From: Struthio camelus
Lineage: Eukaryota; Chordata; Aves; Struthioniformes; Struthionidae
NCBI RefSeq assembly: GCF_040807025.1
Contig: NC_090956.1
Location: 4,018,517-4,082,516, forward strand
Direction: 5' to 3'
Length of the DNA: 64,000 nucleotides
The translations under genes and the position numbers were made by a program. Position 1 is the first letter of the stretch; every line of letters starts with the position of its first letter. Positions 63,431 to 64,000 of the stretch are shown here, piece by piece. Below the pieces are notes generated by a model. That model saw nothing but the letters and a program-made list of their open reading frames with translations. It had not been told where the DNA came from and searched no databases.

Positions 63431-64000
63431 CTGCAAAAGGGACAAGGAGATGAGGTTGGCCCAGGACCGGGGCGCCGAGTGTCACCACAGTGGAGAGCCC
63501 CCCCCTGGGAGCCATGTCCTGGGTATGCCGGGCTTTCATTAGATCACTAGCTCTTTAAAAACGACTCGACTGGTGTGCCCTCTCAGCTCTCGTCTGCAAC
63601 CCCTGCTTTCCAGACGCAACCACCTCTGGGGTGGCACACAGATGGCTCGCGACAGCAACACTGTCTTAATTCACAACTGAGTGTCACCTTGAAAGCTGTA
63701 CAGGAAATTATCTGCTGATTTTGTTACTAGAAGTGAATTTAAGCCAGGACATAGGGTGACTCTACTAGGAACAGTGCTCTGGGGATTTAAGAGCCCCAAG
63801 GGGCAAAATCTTCGATCCCAGGCTGCTGCTTCTGCCTCTGCTGCGGTCCAAATGCAAGGCTCCAAATGCAAGCCCTTTTCCGTACACAACTGCAGGATGG
63901 CAGCAGGAACCCGTGATCCCCGTCGCCAGGTCTCCAGCCACCCGTGCAGCCCCCTGAGCTCCCCCAGGGCAGGTGTCGGACCCAGGAGGGGATTTGGCCC
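63431..64000 (-). other. MPRIP intron continuing off the right edge
   Basis: Upstream of the acceptor at 63431-63433 (CAG on the minus strand) I saw no further MPRIP exon up to the window end. The preceding exon must therefore lie beyond position 64000. Confidence 0.6.

Overview
This is vertebrate nuclear DNA. Its genes are split into short exons with GT-AG introns, the promoters are CpG-rich, and there are no bacterial-style operons. The gene set is the block known from human 17p11.2 (Smith-Magenis / Birt-Hogg-Dube region). In window order it is NT5M (-), COPS3 (+), FLCN (+), PLD6 (+) and the 3' end of MPRIP (-), with the same relative order and strands as in mammals. The short introns (COPS3 about 12 kb, FLCN about 10 kb of coding span) and the very low density of interspersed repeats suggest a bird, or less likely another sauropsid. 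I infer this from compactness and cannot name a species.

Layout. 1-6586: NT5M, five coding exons read leftwards, with a six-copy 23-bp minisatellite in the presumed 3'UTR. 6587-7101: NT5M 5' flank with long G-runs. 7102-about 10085: a 3-kb GC-rich minisatellite, 55 tandem copies of a 53-bp unit, lying between the divergent NT5M and COPS3 genes. 10086-11500: unique sequence with a probable old MIR-like SINE. 11500-12700: COPS3 CpG-island promoter with a cluster of CRE/AP-1-like sites, a TCTCGCGAGA palindrome and YY1-like motifs. 12267-24688: COPS3, 12 exons, 423 aa. 24689-29000: intergenic, nothing recognised. 29000-29770: FLCN CpG island and noncoding first exon, with a CLEAR-like E-box. 30418-40157: FLCN, 11 coding exons, 579 aa. 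40158-43000: FLCN 3'UTR and intergenic. 43500-44639: PLD6, two exons, 218 aa. 44640-46860: PLD6 3' flank. 46860-54987: probable long MPRIP 3'UTR. 54988-63430: the last eight coding exons of MPRIP; the rest of the gene lies beyond the right edge.

The genes are unrelated housekeeping genes kept together by conserved synteny, not one pathway: mitochondrial dNMP dephosphorylation (NT5M), cullin deneddylation (COPS3), lysosomal nutrient signalling (FLCN), mitochondrial-surface piRNA and lipid nuclease activity (PLD6), and myosin phosphatase/RhoA scaffolding (MPRIP). All splice junctions were placed by hand. Reading frame is continuous across every junction, and COPS3 and FLCN give the same protein lengths as their human orthologues. 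I found no undescribed protein system. The most unusual element is the 53-bp array, which is stop-free over kilobases in several frames on both strands and therefore produces large but almost certainly spurious ORFs.
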